DNA of 64,000 nucleotides from Pseudomonas lini (GTDB lineage: Bacteria; Pseudomonadota; Gammaproteobacteria; Pseudomonadales; Pseudomonadaceae): contig NZ_JYLB01000003.1 in the NCBI RefSeq assembly GCF_001042905.1, positions 620,001 to 684,000 on the forward strand, read 5' to 3'. This document shows positions 55,257-63,381 of the stretch, piece by piece. Positions within the stretch are counted from its first letter, which is position 1. The number at the start of each line of letters is the position of its first letter. The position numbers and the translations under genes were made by a program. The notes beneath the pieces are model-generated. The model was not told the DNA's origin and did not search any database. It saw nothing but the letters and a program-made list of their open reading frames with translations.

Positions 55257-55961
55257 ATGGCCCTAGACCGCTTCGGCTTTTTAATGACGGCCCTGTTGCT
55301 GACCGCGTTTACCTTACCGGCAGCCTACGCCGATTCGCTTGAAGCCGCGCTGATCAAAGCGGCCCCCAATGCCAACGCCAAGGTAATTGCCCTGGCCGTA
55401 CGCGCTTCCCAATGCAGCCGGGCCAAAAGTGCGGCTCCGGCTCAAAGACTAGCAGTGATCGATTATTCCCTGCCCTCGACCGCGCAGCGTCTTTGGGTGT
55501 TCGACCTTAAACAACGCAAATTGTTGTTCCATGAACTGGTCGCCCACGGTCGCAACAGCGGCGAAAACATGGCCCGTCAGTTCTCCAACCGTAATGCCAG
55601 CTTCGCCACCAGTCTGGGTTTGTACCGAACCCAGTCCAGCTATGTCGGGCAGAACGGCTATTCGTTGCGCATGGAAGGTCTGGAGCCGGGTTTCAACGAC
55701 AACGCTTTCGAGCGGGCGATCGTTATTCATGGCGCGCCGTACGTCAGTCCTGACTTGGCGCGGGCGAATGGCCGGATCGGTAGAAGCCTGGGTTGCCCGG
55801 CGGTGAGGCCTGCGATTGCGCATCAGTTGATCGACTCGATGAAAGATGGGCAACTGTTGTTTTCTTACTATCCGGATCAACGCTGGTTGAAGTCTTCTTC
55901 GTATATCAATTGCGGTAACGCGACCGTGGCGGACTCGTCCAAGCCGAATAAAAGTCATTGA
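55257..55961 (+). CDS. Murein L,D-transpeptidase catalytic-domain protein (YkuD_2 family)
   Basis: 234 residues from the ATG at 55257 (a TTG two codons upstream also opens the frame). Signal peptide (GFLMTALLLTAFTLPAAYA), then the YkuD_2 domain: DYSLPSTAQRLWVFDL, VAHGRNSGENMARQFSNRNASFATSLGLYRT, VIHGAPYVS, and GRSLGCPAVRP with the catalytic cysteine at residue 180. The shorter SLGCPAV form of the active-site motif distinguishes it from the classical YkuD enzyme on the other side of the shared promoter region. Substrate presumably peptidoglycan stem peptides; activity in this subfamily is less well established. Confidence 0.88.
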   Translation: MALDRFGFLMTALLLTAFTLPAAYADSLEAALIKAAPNANAKVIALAVRASQCSRAKSAAPAQRLAVIDYSLPSTAQRLWVFDLKQRKLLFHELVAHGRNSGENMARQFSNRNASFATSLGLYRTQSSYVGQNGYSLRMEGLEPGFNDNAFERAIVIHGAPYVSPDLARANGRIGRSLGCPAVRPAIAHQLIDSMKDGQLLFSYYPDQRWLKSSSYINCGNATVADSSKPNKSH

Positions 55962-55973
55962 ATACCGTGTGAA

Positions 55974-55990
55974 ACTGTCAAAACTGTAAT
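55974..55990. promoter_or_regulatory. Possible CopR-type box upstream of copA
   Basis: ACTGTCAAAACTGTAAT contains a direct repeat of AAACTGT-like units 115 bases before copA and resembles published cop-box sequences only loosely. Position suggests copper control; the match is weak. Confidence 0.25.
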
Positions 55991-56105
55991 GTTGGCCTCA
56001 GCCTGCTGAAAGGCGCCGCCCGTTAGCCTCCTCTTATAGAAGTTCTCTTCCTCCGCTCAGGATGGACCTGAGGGCTTCACCAGATTGACGGACGGAAAAA
56101 ACGGC

Positions 56106-57797
56106 ATGCATTCCAACACCTCAAGACGCACCTTCGTGAAGGGCCTCGCCGCTGGCGGAGTCCTCGCTGGCCTAGGGCTGTGGCGCACGCCCGTCTGGGC
56201 GGTCACCAGCCCTGGCGAACCGAATGTGCTGGCCGGTACCGAGTTCGACCTGTTCATCGGCGAAACCCCGGTCAACATCACCGGCAACCCTCGAACGGCG
56301 ATGACCATCAACGGTGGCATTCCCGGCCCCCTGCTGCGCTGGCGTGAAGGCGACACCGTCACGCTGCGGGTGAAGAACAAACTCAAGGACAGCACCTCGA
56401 TTCACTGGCACGGCATCTTGCTGCCCGCCAACATGGACGGCGTGCCAGGCCTGAGCTTTCACGGCATCGAGCCGGACGGGATGTACGTCTACCAGTTCAA
56501 GGTCCGGCAGAACGGCACTTACTGGTATCACAGCCATTCGGGTTTTCAGGAACAGTCCGGTGTTTACGGGCCATTGGTGATCGACGCCAAGGAACCGGAG
56601 CCGTTCCAGTACGACCGCGACTATGTAGTGATGCTCACCGACTGGACCGACGAAGACGCCGTCGGCCTGATGAAGACGCTGAAAAAGCAATCCGATTACT
56701 ACAACTACCACAAGCGCACCGTGGGCGATTTCATCCACGACGTCAGCGAGAAAGGCTGGGGCTCGACAGTCGCCGATCGCAAGATGTGGGCCGAGATGAA
56801 GATGAACCCCACCGATCTGGCGGACGTCAGCGGCACCACTTACACCTACTTGATGAACGGCCAGGCGCCAAACATGAACTGGACGGGCGTATTCCGCCCT
56901 GGTGAAAAGCTGCGCCTGCGTTTCATCAACGGCTCGTCGATGACCTACTTCGACGTGCGCATCCCCGGCCTGAAAATGACCGTGGTCGCGGCGGATGGCC
57001 AACACGTCAAACCGGTGAGCGTCGACGAATTCCGCATCGCGGTGGCGGAAACGTTCGATGTGATCGTCGAGCCGACCCAGGACGCCTACACACTGTTCGC
57101 CCAGTCGATGGATCGAACGGGATTTGCCCGCGGCACCCTTGCGGCGAAGGCTGGGTTGTCGGCGCCGGTGCCACCGCTGGATCCGCGACCTCTGGTGACC
57201 ATGGATGACATGGGCATGGGCGGGATGGATCACGGTGATATGGCGGGGATGGATCACAGCGCCATGGCCGGCATGCAGTCCCATCCCGACACGGAAAAAG
57301 ACAACCCGCTGGTGGACATGCAAGCCATGAGCACCTCGCCGAAACTCGACGACCCGGGCCTGGGCCTACGCGACAACGGTCGCCGCGTGCTGACCTACTC
57401 AGACCTGCGCAGCACCTTCGAAGACCCTGACGGCCGCGAGCCCGGTCGCACCATCGAGTTGCACCTGACCGGCCACATGGAGAAGTTCGCCTGGTCGTTC
57501 GACGGCGTGAAATTCTCCGATGCCGAACCGCTGCGCCTCAAGTACGGCGAGCGAATCCGCATCGTCCTGGTCAACGATACGATGATGACTCACCCCATTC
57601 ATCTGCACGGCATGTGGAGCGACCTCGAAGACGAGAACGGCCAGTTCATGGTGCGCAAACACACCATCGACATGCCGCCGGGATCGCGGCGCAGCTACCG
57701 GGTCACCGCCGATGCGCTCGGCCGCTGGGCCTATCACTGCCATCTCCTGTACCACATGGAAATGGGCATGTTCCGTGAAGTTCGCGTGGAAGAATGA
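56106..57797 (+). CDS. copA: Periplasmic multicopper oxidase CopA
   Basis: 563 residues from the ATG at 56106. Tat signal [21 protein letters not shown]. The four multicopper motifs are present: [26 protein letters not shown] and [12 protein letters not shown] (type 1 copper ligands at the C-terminus). A methionine/histidine-rich insert ([21 protein letters not shown] and following, about residues 370-405) binds further copper. It oxidises Cu(I) and sequesters copper in the periplasm. First gene of copA-copB-copC-copD. Confidence 0.95.
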   Translation: MHSNTSRRTFVKGLAAGGVLAGLGLWRTPVWAVTSPGEPNVLAGTEFDLFIGETPVNITGNPRTAMTINGGIPGPLLRWREGDTVTLRVKNKLKDSTSIHWHGILLPANMDGVPGLSFHGIEPDGMYVYQFKVRQNGTYWYHSHSGFQEQSGVYGPLVIDAKEPEPFQYDRDYVVMLTDWTDEDAVGLMKTLKKQSDYYNYHKRTVGDFIHDVSEKGWGSTVADRKMWAEMKMNPTDLADVSGTTYTYLMNGQAPNMNWTGVFRPGEKLRLRFINGSSMTYFDVRIPGLKMTVVAADGQHVKPVSVDEFRIAVAETFDVIVEPTQDAYTLFAQSMDRTGFARGTLAAKAGLSAPVPPLDPRPLVTMDDMGMGGMDHGDMAGMDHSAMAGMQSHPDTEKDNPLVDMQAMSTSPKLDDPGLGLRDNGRRVLTYSDLRSTFEDPDGREPGRTIELHLTGHMEKFAWSFDGVKFSDAEPLRLKYGERIRIVLVNDTMMTHPIHLHGMWSDLEDENGQFMVRKHTIDMPPGSRRSYRVTADALGRWAYHCHLLYHMEMGMFREVRVEE

Positions 57798-57807
57798 GGC
57801 GCTACCC

Positions 57808-58722
57808 ATGACCAGACTGATTCGCTCTACCCGCCTCGCTTTGGCGCTCGCTGGCTTTACGGTTTCTTCAGCCATGGCCGCTACCGATGACATGCAGGGC
57901 ATGGACCATAGCCAGATGCCGGGCATGGATCACAGCCAAATGCAGAGCATGGACCACAGTCAAATGCAGAGCATGGACGACGGGCAGATGCAGCCCGCCG
58001 CGCCGACCCAAAGCCGCACGCCGATCCCGGCACTGACCGATGCCGACCGCGCCGCCGTGTACGCCAGCCCCGCGGGCCATGCCGTACATGACACCGCCCT
58101 CAACCATTACTTCCTCGCCGACAAACTCGAATGGCAGGACGCCGACGACGGCAACGCCCTGGCGTGGGATTTGTCCGGCTGGATCGGCGGCGACATCGAT
58201 CGCCTGTGGCTGCGCTCCGAAGGCGAACGCGTCAATGGCAAAACCGAAGACGCCGAAGTCCAGGCCCTCTGGGGCCACGCGATCAGCCCATGGTGGGACG
58301 TGGTGACCGGCGTGCGCCAGGATTTCAAACCCGGCGATCCGCAAACCTGGGCCGCGTTCGGCGTGCAAGGCATGGCGCTGTACAACTTCGAAGCCGAAGC
58401 CACGGCCTTCATCGGCGAAGGTGGCCAGACCGCCGCACGACTGGAAGGTGACTACGACATCCTGCTCACCAACCGGCTGATTTTGCAGCCGACCGCCGAG
58501 CTCAACGTCTACGGCAAAAACGACCCGCAACGGGGCATCGGCTCCGGGCTCTCCAACACCGAAGCCGGCCTGCGATTGCGCTATGAAATCCGCCGGGAAT
58601 TCGCGCCCTATATCGGCGTGACCTGGAACCGCACCTACGGCAAAACCGCCGACTACGCCAAGGACGAAGGCGAGGACCGCAGCGAAGCCCGCCTCGTCGT
58701 CGGCGTTCGGTTGTGGTTCTAA
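57808..58722 (+). CDS. copB: Outer-membrane copper-resistance protein CopB
   Basis: 304 residues from the ATG at 57808, ten bases after the copA stop. Signal peptide ending SAMA. The first 60 residues carry tandem MDHSQM repeats ([15 protein letters not shown] and [12 protein letters not shown]), a copper-binding array, followed by a beta-barrel domain from about residue 75 ([29 protein letters not shown]...) ending [10 protein letters not shown] with the terminal Phe of outer-membrane barrels. It works with CopA in periplasmic copper sequestration. Confidence 0.93.
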   Translation: MTRLIRSTRLALALAGFTVSSAMAATDDMQGMDHSQMPGMDHSQMQSMDHSQMQSMDDGQMQPAAPTQSRTPIPALTDADRAAVYASPAGHAVHDTALNHYFLADKLEWQDADDGNALAWDLSGWIGGDIDRLWLRSEGERVNGKTEDAEVQALWGHAISPWWDVVTGVRQDFKPGDPQTWAAFGVQGMALYNFEAEATAFIGEGGQTAARLEGDYDILLTNRLILQPTAELNVYGKNDPQRGIGSGLSNTEAGLRLRYEIRREFAPYIGVTWNRTYGKTADYAKDEGEDRSEARLVVGVRLWF

Positions 58723-58777
58723 ACGCTTCAACTCAAAAACCTAAAAACCAACCGCTTAAAGCGGAAAGAGGCCTTGC

Positions 58778-59149
58778 ATGCGCATGATTAAAACTACCGC
58801 TGTTGCCATTGGGCTGCTCATGAGCGCACTGGCTCAAGCCCACCCGAAGCTGCTCTCCTCCACCCCGGCGGAAGGCGCGGATGGCGCGGCGCCAAGCAAG
58901 ATCGAACTGCACTTCTCCGAAAACCTCGTGACCCAATTCTCCGGCGCCAAACTGGTCATGACCGCAATGCCCGGCATGGCCCACTCGCCCATGCCGATGA
59001 AAGCCAAAGTCTCCGGCGGCAGTGACCCGAAAACCATGGTCATCACCCCGCTTTCGCCATTGCCCACCGGCAGCTACAAAGTCGAATGGCGCGCCGTGTC
59101 TTCGGACACTCACCCGATCACCGGCAACGTTACGTTCAAAGTGAAGTGA
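58778..59149 (+). CDS. copC: Periplasmic copper chaperone CopC
   Basis: 123 residues. The signal peptide ends ALAQA so that the mature protein begins with His (HPKLLSSTPAEGA), the N-terminal Cu(II) ligand of CopC. The beta-sandwich core has KIELHFSENLVTQFSGAKLVM, and a Met-rich Cu(I)-site stretch follows (MTAMPGMAHSPMPMK). The C-terminal WRAVSSDTHPITGNVTFKV contains the second histidine ligand. It passes copper between CopA/B and CopD. Confidence 0.95.
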   Translation: MRMIKTTAVAIGLLMSALAQAHPKLLSSTPAEGADGAAPSKIELHFSENLVTQFSGAKLVMTAMPGMAHSPMPMKAKVSGGSDPKTMVITPLSPLPTGSYKVEWRAVSSDTHPITGNVTFKVK

Positions 59150-59152
59150 TGG

Positions 59153-60076
59153 ATGAGCGACTCGGTCAGCATTGCCCTGCGGTTTGCGTTGTATGTGGAT
59201 TTGATGCTGTTGTTCGGGGTGGCGCTTTTTGGGCTGTACAGCCTTAAAGGGCAGGAACGGATGTCGGGCGCAGTGTTGCCGTTCCGGTCGATGTTGGCGG
59301 GGACGGCAGTGCTGGGTGCGCTGCTGTCCGTCGCGAGCATGCTGATGATGGCGAGTGCCATGAGCGGGGAATCGGACTTCGCCGCGCTGCGTCCGCACAT
59401 CGAAATGATGGTGCTCGAAACGGACGTGGGATTGGCCTGTGTGGTTCGCATCGTTGCCTTGGTGACTGCCGGTTTGGCGGTGATGCTCCGTGCGCCTGGC
59501 TTCAGCTTGTGGGTCGTTGCTTTTGCCGGCGGTCTCGCCCTCTCCAGCCTGGCCTGGAACGGACATGGGGCGATGGATGAAGGCAGTCGTCGTTATTGGC
59601 ATTTCGCGGTGGACATTCTGCATTTGCTGGCGGCGGGGGTCTGGCTTGGAGCATTGGTGGCGTTTGCGCTGATGTCGAAAATTAATGCTCTGCAGACCGA
59701 AGCGCGCATCCGGTTGTTGGCCCGCGCGGTTAATCGATTTGAGGTGATTGGCGCGGTCATCGTGGTGCTCATCACGGTGACGGGAGTTGTGAATTATCTG
59801 TTCATCGTCGGGCCGAAGCTGGATGAAGTTTTTCTCAGCACTTATGGGATTTTGCTGTTCATCAAAGTGGTGCTGTTTGCCGGCATGCTCGTGCTCGCCG
59901 CGTTGAACCGGTTTCACCTTGGGCCGTTTTTGGAGCGGTCGTTGCAGGACGGGCAATACACCACCGCCGCCAATGCGTTGCGGCGCAGTGTGGTGGTGGA
60001 ATTGGTGGCGGCTGTGGTCATCATCGGGCTTGTGGCTTGGCTAGGAACGCTGAGCCCGGAAATGGGTGCGCTGTAG
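59153..60076 (+). CDS. copD: Inner-membrane copper-import protein CopD
   Basis: 307 residues with eight or so hydrophobic segments ([56 protein letters not shown] and others). Conserved [11 protein letters not shown] and [17 protein letters not shown] match the CopD/PcoD family. It starts three bases after the copC stop. CopD works with CopC to move copper into the cytoplasm and completes the operon. No copRS two-component genes are visible in the window. Confidence 0.93.
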   Translation: MSDSVSIALRFALYVDLMLLFGVALFGLYSLKGQERMSGAVLPFRSMLAGTAVLGALLSVASMLMMASAMSGESDFAALRPHIEMMVLETDVGLACVVRIVALVTAGLAVMLRAPGFSLWVVAFAGGLALSSLAWNGHGAMDEGSRRYWHFAVDILHLLAAGVWLGALVAFALMSKINALQTEARIRLLARAVNRFEVIGAVIVVLITVTGVVNYLFIVGPKLDEVFLSTYGILLFIKVVLFAGMLVLAALNRFHLGPFLERSLQDGQYTTAANALRRSVVVELVAAVVIIGLVAWLGTLSPEMGAL

Positions 60077-60229
60077 GGAATAAAAGCATCCGATGACTGG
60101 CCATAGCAGTCAGTGGACAGGATGAGGGGCCTTTACTAGCGTCTAACCACACCAGATTTCAAGCCAGAGGGTTCAACACCCAAGCGCCAAGGTGAAAAAG
60201 CGGCGCACTTATCGAAAAGGAGATCGAAA

Positions 60230-60571
60230 ATGGCTGAAGTAATGAAGGTAGTGGATGTCGACTTAAAAATACTTAAATCAAACCCACCGCAGCTACACAT
60301 ATCGGCAATTGGCCTCGTCGGTACTGCTGGATGGACAAACCCGAGACTGGAGCCACGGGTTTATATTCAGTTCCCGCCTGACGGCATTCAAGACTTCGAT
60401 TTTGTTGCTGATCCGCCCCAAGGAACTGTTATTCAGGTCGTCCTTCCCATCGACGCATCAAAACTTTGGAAAGAGCCGCCACTCGATAAACTCAAGGGAG
60501 TAAGAGTCCACTCTGCCAGCAACTCGATTGAAGCGCATCTTAAGAGTTCGAGGTCCTTGGCTTGTGGATAA
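60230..60571 (+). CDS. Hypothetical protein, possible beta-rich fold
   Basis: 113 residues with an AAAAGGAG ribosome-binding site ten bases before the ATG. No signal peptide or membrane segment. The pattern of alternating hydrophobics (VMKVVDVDLKIL, QLHISAIGLVGTAGW, RVYIQFPP, TVIQVVLPID, GVRVHSASNSIEAHL) suggests a small beta-sandwich. Lower GC and more Lys/Ile/Asn than the copper genes, so possibly acquired separately. Family not recognised. A long perfect hairpin follows it. Confidence 0.65.
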   Translation: MAEVMKVVDVDLKILKSNPPQLHISAIGLVGTAGWTNPRLEPRVYIQFPPDGIQDFDFVADPPQGTVIQVVLPIDASKLWKEPPLDKLKGVRVHSASNSIEAHLKSSRSLACG

Positions 60572-60587
60572 ACAACTAATGTGAAGG

Positions 60588-60618
60588 GATACGTGTCGGG
60601 CCTTGCCTGACACGTATC
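60588..60618. other. Strong 14-base-pair hairpin without a T-run
   Basis: GATACGTGTCGGGC and GCCTGACACGTATC pair through all 14 positions (one G-T) around the loop CTT. No T-run follows on either strand, so it is not a standard terminator. It may be an mRNA 3'-end stabiliser or a protein-binding dyad. Confidence 0.6.
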
Positions 60619-60725
60619 ATGCGCTGGTGTGAATGGGATATCGGGACAGTGGATGACAGTCGAGAAGCGCTTTCACTACACTGACTCCCGCTTGAACCCC
60701 ACTCCATCACAAAAGCCCGATAACA

Positions 60726-61517
60726 ATGAAAACTATAAAAAGCACAATGATGCTCTGTGGCCTGCTCGCGTTAGCCAGCGGCGTTCAGGCAGAGCAAAGC
60801 CCTTCCCATCTCGACACCGTCCTGCAACAAGGCCAACTACGCGTTTGCACGACCGGCGACTACAAACCCTATACCTTCAAAGGTGAGGACGGCGAATACT
60901 CGGGGATCGACATCGCCATGGCCCGCTCACTGGCCGACAGCCTGGGCGTGAAGGTTGAGTGGGTCCAGACCACCTGGAAAACCCTGATGCCCGACATGCT
61001 CGCGGGCAAATGCGACATCGGCGTCGGCGGCATCTCCGTCACGCTGGAACGCCAGAAAAAAGCCTTCTTCAGCACCACGCTGGACGTCGACGGCAAAATC
61101 CCGTTGGTGCGCTGCGAAAATCAGGCGCAATACCAGACCATCGAACAAATCAACCAACCTTCGGTTCGCCTGGTCGAACCGGCCGGCGGCACCAACGAAG
61201 CCTTCGTTCACGCCTTCCTGCCCAAGGCGCAATTGCAACTACACGACAACGTGACCATCTTCCAGGAATTGCTGGACAAGAAGGCTGACGTGATGATTAC
61301 CGATGCTTCGGAAGCGCTGTATCAGCAGAAACTCAAACCCGGTTTGTGTGCGGTCAATCCGACCCAGTTCATGCAATACGGCGAGAAGGCCTACCTACTG
61401 CCACGTGATGACATCAGCTGGAAGTTGTATGTCGATCAGTGGCTGCACCTGGCCAAGGTGACGGGGAATTACCAGAAAATTCTGGGTCAGTGGATAGCGG
61501 TGCCAGAGGCGAAATAG
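60726..61517 (+). CDS. PheC-like periplasmic cyclohexadienyl dehydratase / solute-binding fold protein
   Basis: 263 residues with a signal peptide (TMMLCGLLALASGVQA). It has the SBP-bac-3 fold: RVCTTGDYKPYTFKGEDGEYSGIDIAMARSLADSLGVKVEWV, GISVTLERQKKAFFST, EPAGGTNEAFVHAFLP, DNVTIFQELLDKKADVMITDASEALYQQKLKPGLCAV. The TTGDYKP start, GGTNE and the D-x-x-E-A motif with the acidic residue equivalent to the PheC catalytic glutamate closely follow P. aeruginosa PheC as I know it, which dehydrates prephenate and arogenate in the periplasm. It stands alone, with no ABC-transporter permease next to it. A plain amino-acid-binding protein is the alternative. Confidence 0.75.
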   Translation: MKTIKSTMMLCGLLALASGVQAEQSPSHLDTVLQQGQLRVCTTGDYKPYTFKGEDGEYSGIDIAMARSLADSLGVKVEWVQTTWKTLMPDMLAGKCDIGVGGISVTLERQKKAFFSTTLDVDGKIPLVRCENQAQYQTIEQINQPSVRLVEPAGGTNEAFVHAFLPKAQLQLHDNVTIFQELLDKKADVMITDASEALYQQKLKPGLCAVNPTQFMQYGEKAYLLPRDDISWKLYVDQWLHLAKVTGNYQKILGQWIAVPEAK

Positions 61518-61611
61518 TCCGCTGCTACCCATTCCATGTAGCAGCTGGCGAAGCCTGCGTCCGGCTGCGCAGCAGTCGTAAAGTCAGAACACGCGTCACA
61601 TCAGGCAAATC

Positions 61612-61643
61612 ACGCAACGGCGGAAGCATTTCAGCCGTTGCGT
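61612..61643. terminator. Probable bidirectional terminator hairpin
   Basis: ACGCAACGGC pairs with GCCGTTGCGT around a 12-base loop between two convergent genes. The trailing T-run is poor on both strands, so termination may be weak. Confidence 0.45.
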
Positions 61644-61649
61644 CATTCC

Positions 61650-61847
61650 TTAGTCGTGCAGCAAGCCCGAGCTGTATTCATTGAAGCTGTTGCCGATCGC
61701 GCTCCCACCAAAGTTCACCTTATTGGGGCTATGGCCATCGAACTGTTGGCAGGCTTCTGAGAAGCACGTGCTGGTGCTCATACCCGAACAAGCGCTCAAC
61801 AGTAATGCGCCGGCGATCATCACGACTTTGAACAGGTTCGAGATCAT
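61650..61847 (-). CDS. Small lipoprotein, unknown
   Basis: 65 residues from the ATG at 61847 (AGGAAA ribosome-binding site nearby). The signal peptide ends in the lipobox ALLLSAC, so the mature protein starts at that cysteine with about 45 residues (SGMSTSTCFSEACQQFDGHSPNKVNFGGSAIGNSFNEYSSG) and contains two further cysteines that could form a disulfide. Ser after the lipid Cys would direct it to the outer membrane by the usual sorting rule. Function unknown. Confidence 0.65.
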   Translation of the reverse strand: MISNLFKVVMIAGALLLSACSGMSTSTCFSEACQQFDGHSPNKVNFGGSAIGNSFNEYSSGLLHD

Positions 61848-61978
61848 TTTCAGTTTCCTGTGGGCTAAAAGCATGGCAACACCATCTTAGGTGGTCATCC
61901 TATGCCTCAAGCCCCTCAAACTTGATGAAACATTGCTGAGCGACAGCGTTGGTTCAGCTAGTGCGTTTTCTTGAAGCG

Positions 61979-62010
61979 AAAAAAGGGCGTTCCGCAGGAG
62001 CGCCCTTTTC
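61979..62010 (-). terminator. Orphan terminator between divergent genes
   Basis: GGGCGTTCC pairs with GGAGCGCCC around GCA, followed by six T residues on the minus strand and TTTTC on the plus strand. The flanking genes are transcribed away from it, so it ends no visible gene and may belong to an unannotated small RNA. Confidence 0.7.
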
Positions 62011-62119
62011 TATAACAACAGCTCCGTCTGCCCCCATGGCTTCGCCGAACTCTCATTCCCGCTACCCATTCCGAGTCTGCTAAAGTCGCCGCGGCATATT
62101 CGTTGACAAGGAGTCCGAC

Positions 62120-62659
62120 ATGGCTAAGCCGGCCGCACGAAAAACCGATCCCTACAGTTGCCCACTCCCCGGGCACGGCACCAATCCAATCGCCACAGGC
62201 TCTCCTGACGTCTTCTTTGATGGGCTATCCGCTGCCCGCAAGGGTGACACCTGCACCTGCGGCAGCGCATTGGCGTCGGGGGTATCCGCAACTGTATTCA
62301 TTAACGGCCAGAACGCCGCGACTATTGATACCGGCGGCACACATGGCAGCGTTGTGGTTGGCGGATCAGGCACAGTGATCATTGGTGATTCGCACACACC
62401 TGCTCCCTTTATCCCGCCATTACCGCTTTCCATTCAAAAAACATATGGGCAGTCGTTCAGCATCACCGATAGCGAAACTGGCAAACCTCTGGCCCTCAGG
62501 GACTTTGTGGCGACCGTTAATGGTGTACAGGTTCCAGGCGTAACAGATGCGAACGGGATAGCACACGTAAAAACCCCATCGCCAGACGCTCAAATCTCAC
62601 TTCACATCAAATTCAGCGCTCCAGCTCGAACACTGCACGAACTGTCGGAGGAACAGTAA
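62120..62659 (+). CDS. PAAR-domain protein with C-terminal extension
   Basis: 179 residues with an AAGGAG ribosome-binding site. The N-terminal PAAR domain (about 1-95) has the expected pattern: DPYSCP, GHGTNPIATGSPDVFFDGLSAARKGDTCTCG, SGVSATVFINGQNAATIDTGGTHGSVVVGGSGTVIIGD. In type VI secretion PAAR proteins cap the VgrG spike with zinc held by His/Cys. Residues 110-179 form an extra domain (YGQSFSITDSETGKPLALRDFVATVNGVQVPGVTDANGIAHV), an Ig/transthyretin-like sheet that could be an adaptor. The stop overlaps the next ATG (TAATG), coupling it to the amidase. No VgrG or other T6SS genes are in the window. Confidence 0.88.
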   Translation: MAKPAARKTDPYSCPLPGHGTNPIATGSPDVFFDGLSAARKGDTCTCGSALASGVSATVFINGQNAATIDTGGTHGSVVVGGSGTVIIGDSHTPAPFIPPLPLSIQKTYGQSFSITDSETGKPLALRDFVATVNGVQVPGVTDANGIAHVKTPSPDAQISLHIKFSAPARTLHELSEEQ

Positions 62660-63381
62660 TGGCCGCCAAGTTTTCGACACAAGCCACCGCACAAGAAATA
62701 AAGCCTGGTGAGCTCATGTGCCCAATTCCGATCACCGTGAATGATCGAGCTGCGACACGCGAAGCGATCATAAAAAAGGTGCAATCACAGGGAGGAGCGT
62801 TTACTGAACGCTCTGCTTGGGGTGCCGTAAAAGGTAAGCCGGAGATGGTCATGGACTGGGACTACACCATGATTGCCTTGCACCACGCCGGACGCAGTCA
62901 TAGCTGCACACCTGGAGCGACTCAGATGCAGGAAATCCAGAAAGGACATATGAGCCAAAAGTACGATGACATCGGCTACCACTATGGGATTGCCTGTGAT
63001 GGCCAAATACTCGAAGGACGAGACATCCGACTACAAGGCTCGAGTGTGCTGAAATTCAACACAGGCTTGATCGGCATCGTCCTACTGGAAAACCTGACCA
63101 CACCCGAAGAGGGTGGTGACTGGGTAGCCAAGGGACGTGAAGCCCTTGACTACATGGGCTACGGCACTACAAATGTGATACCTGCCGCGCAAATCGACGC
63201 ATTAATGCACTTGATTGAGGCGCTGAAAAGCGTATTCGTCATCAAGCATTTTGGCGGTCATAGAGAGTATCCGGGGCAAGCCTCGGAAGGAAAGATTTGC
63301 CCGGGAAACATAGGAATGGATTTGGTTAAAAACATAAGAATCAAAACTCAGTTACTTCCCCCTCCGGCACCTCAAGAATGA
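62659..63381 (+). CDS. PGRP / T7-lysozyme-type N-acetylmuramoyl-L-alanine amidase, putative T6SS effector
   Basis: 240 residues, no signal peptide, consistent with export by a type VI machine rather than Sec. The amidase_2/PGRP fold is complete: RSAWGA (51-56) as in PGRP, first zinc ligand in ALHHAG (H75/H76), active-site Tyr in GYHYG (Y107), second zinc histidine H201 in GGHREYPG, then K212 and zinc cysteine C214 in KICPGN. This repeats the H17-Y46-H122-K128-C130 set of T7 lysozyme. It would cut the lactoyl-L-Ala amide of peptidoglycan. The preceding PAAR gene and following small membrane gene overlap it by a few bases. Confidence 0.88.
   Translation: MAAKFSTQATAQEIKPGELMCPIPITVNDRAATREAIIKKVQSQGGAFTERSAWGAVKGKPEMVMDWDYTMIALHHAGRSHSCTPGATQMQEIQKGHMSQKYDDIGYHYGIACDGQILEGRDIRLQGSSVLKFNTGLIGIVLLENLTTPEEGGDWVAKGREALDYMGYGTTNVIPAAQIDALMHLIEALKSVFVIKHFGGHREYPGQASEGKICPGNIGMDLVKNIRIKTQLLPPPAPQE

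Noticed and set aside
61958..62176. 72-codon minus-strand open frame over the orphan terminator
   Set aside because: Crosses a strong hairpin and T-run and overlaps the PAAR start; Arg/Gly-rich shadow. A non-coding RNA is the more likely minus-strand product.
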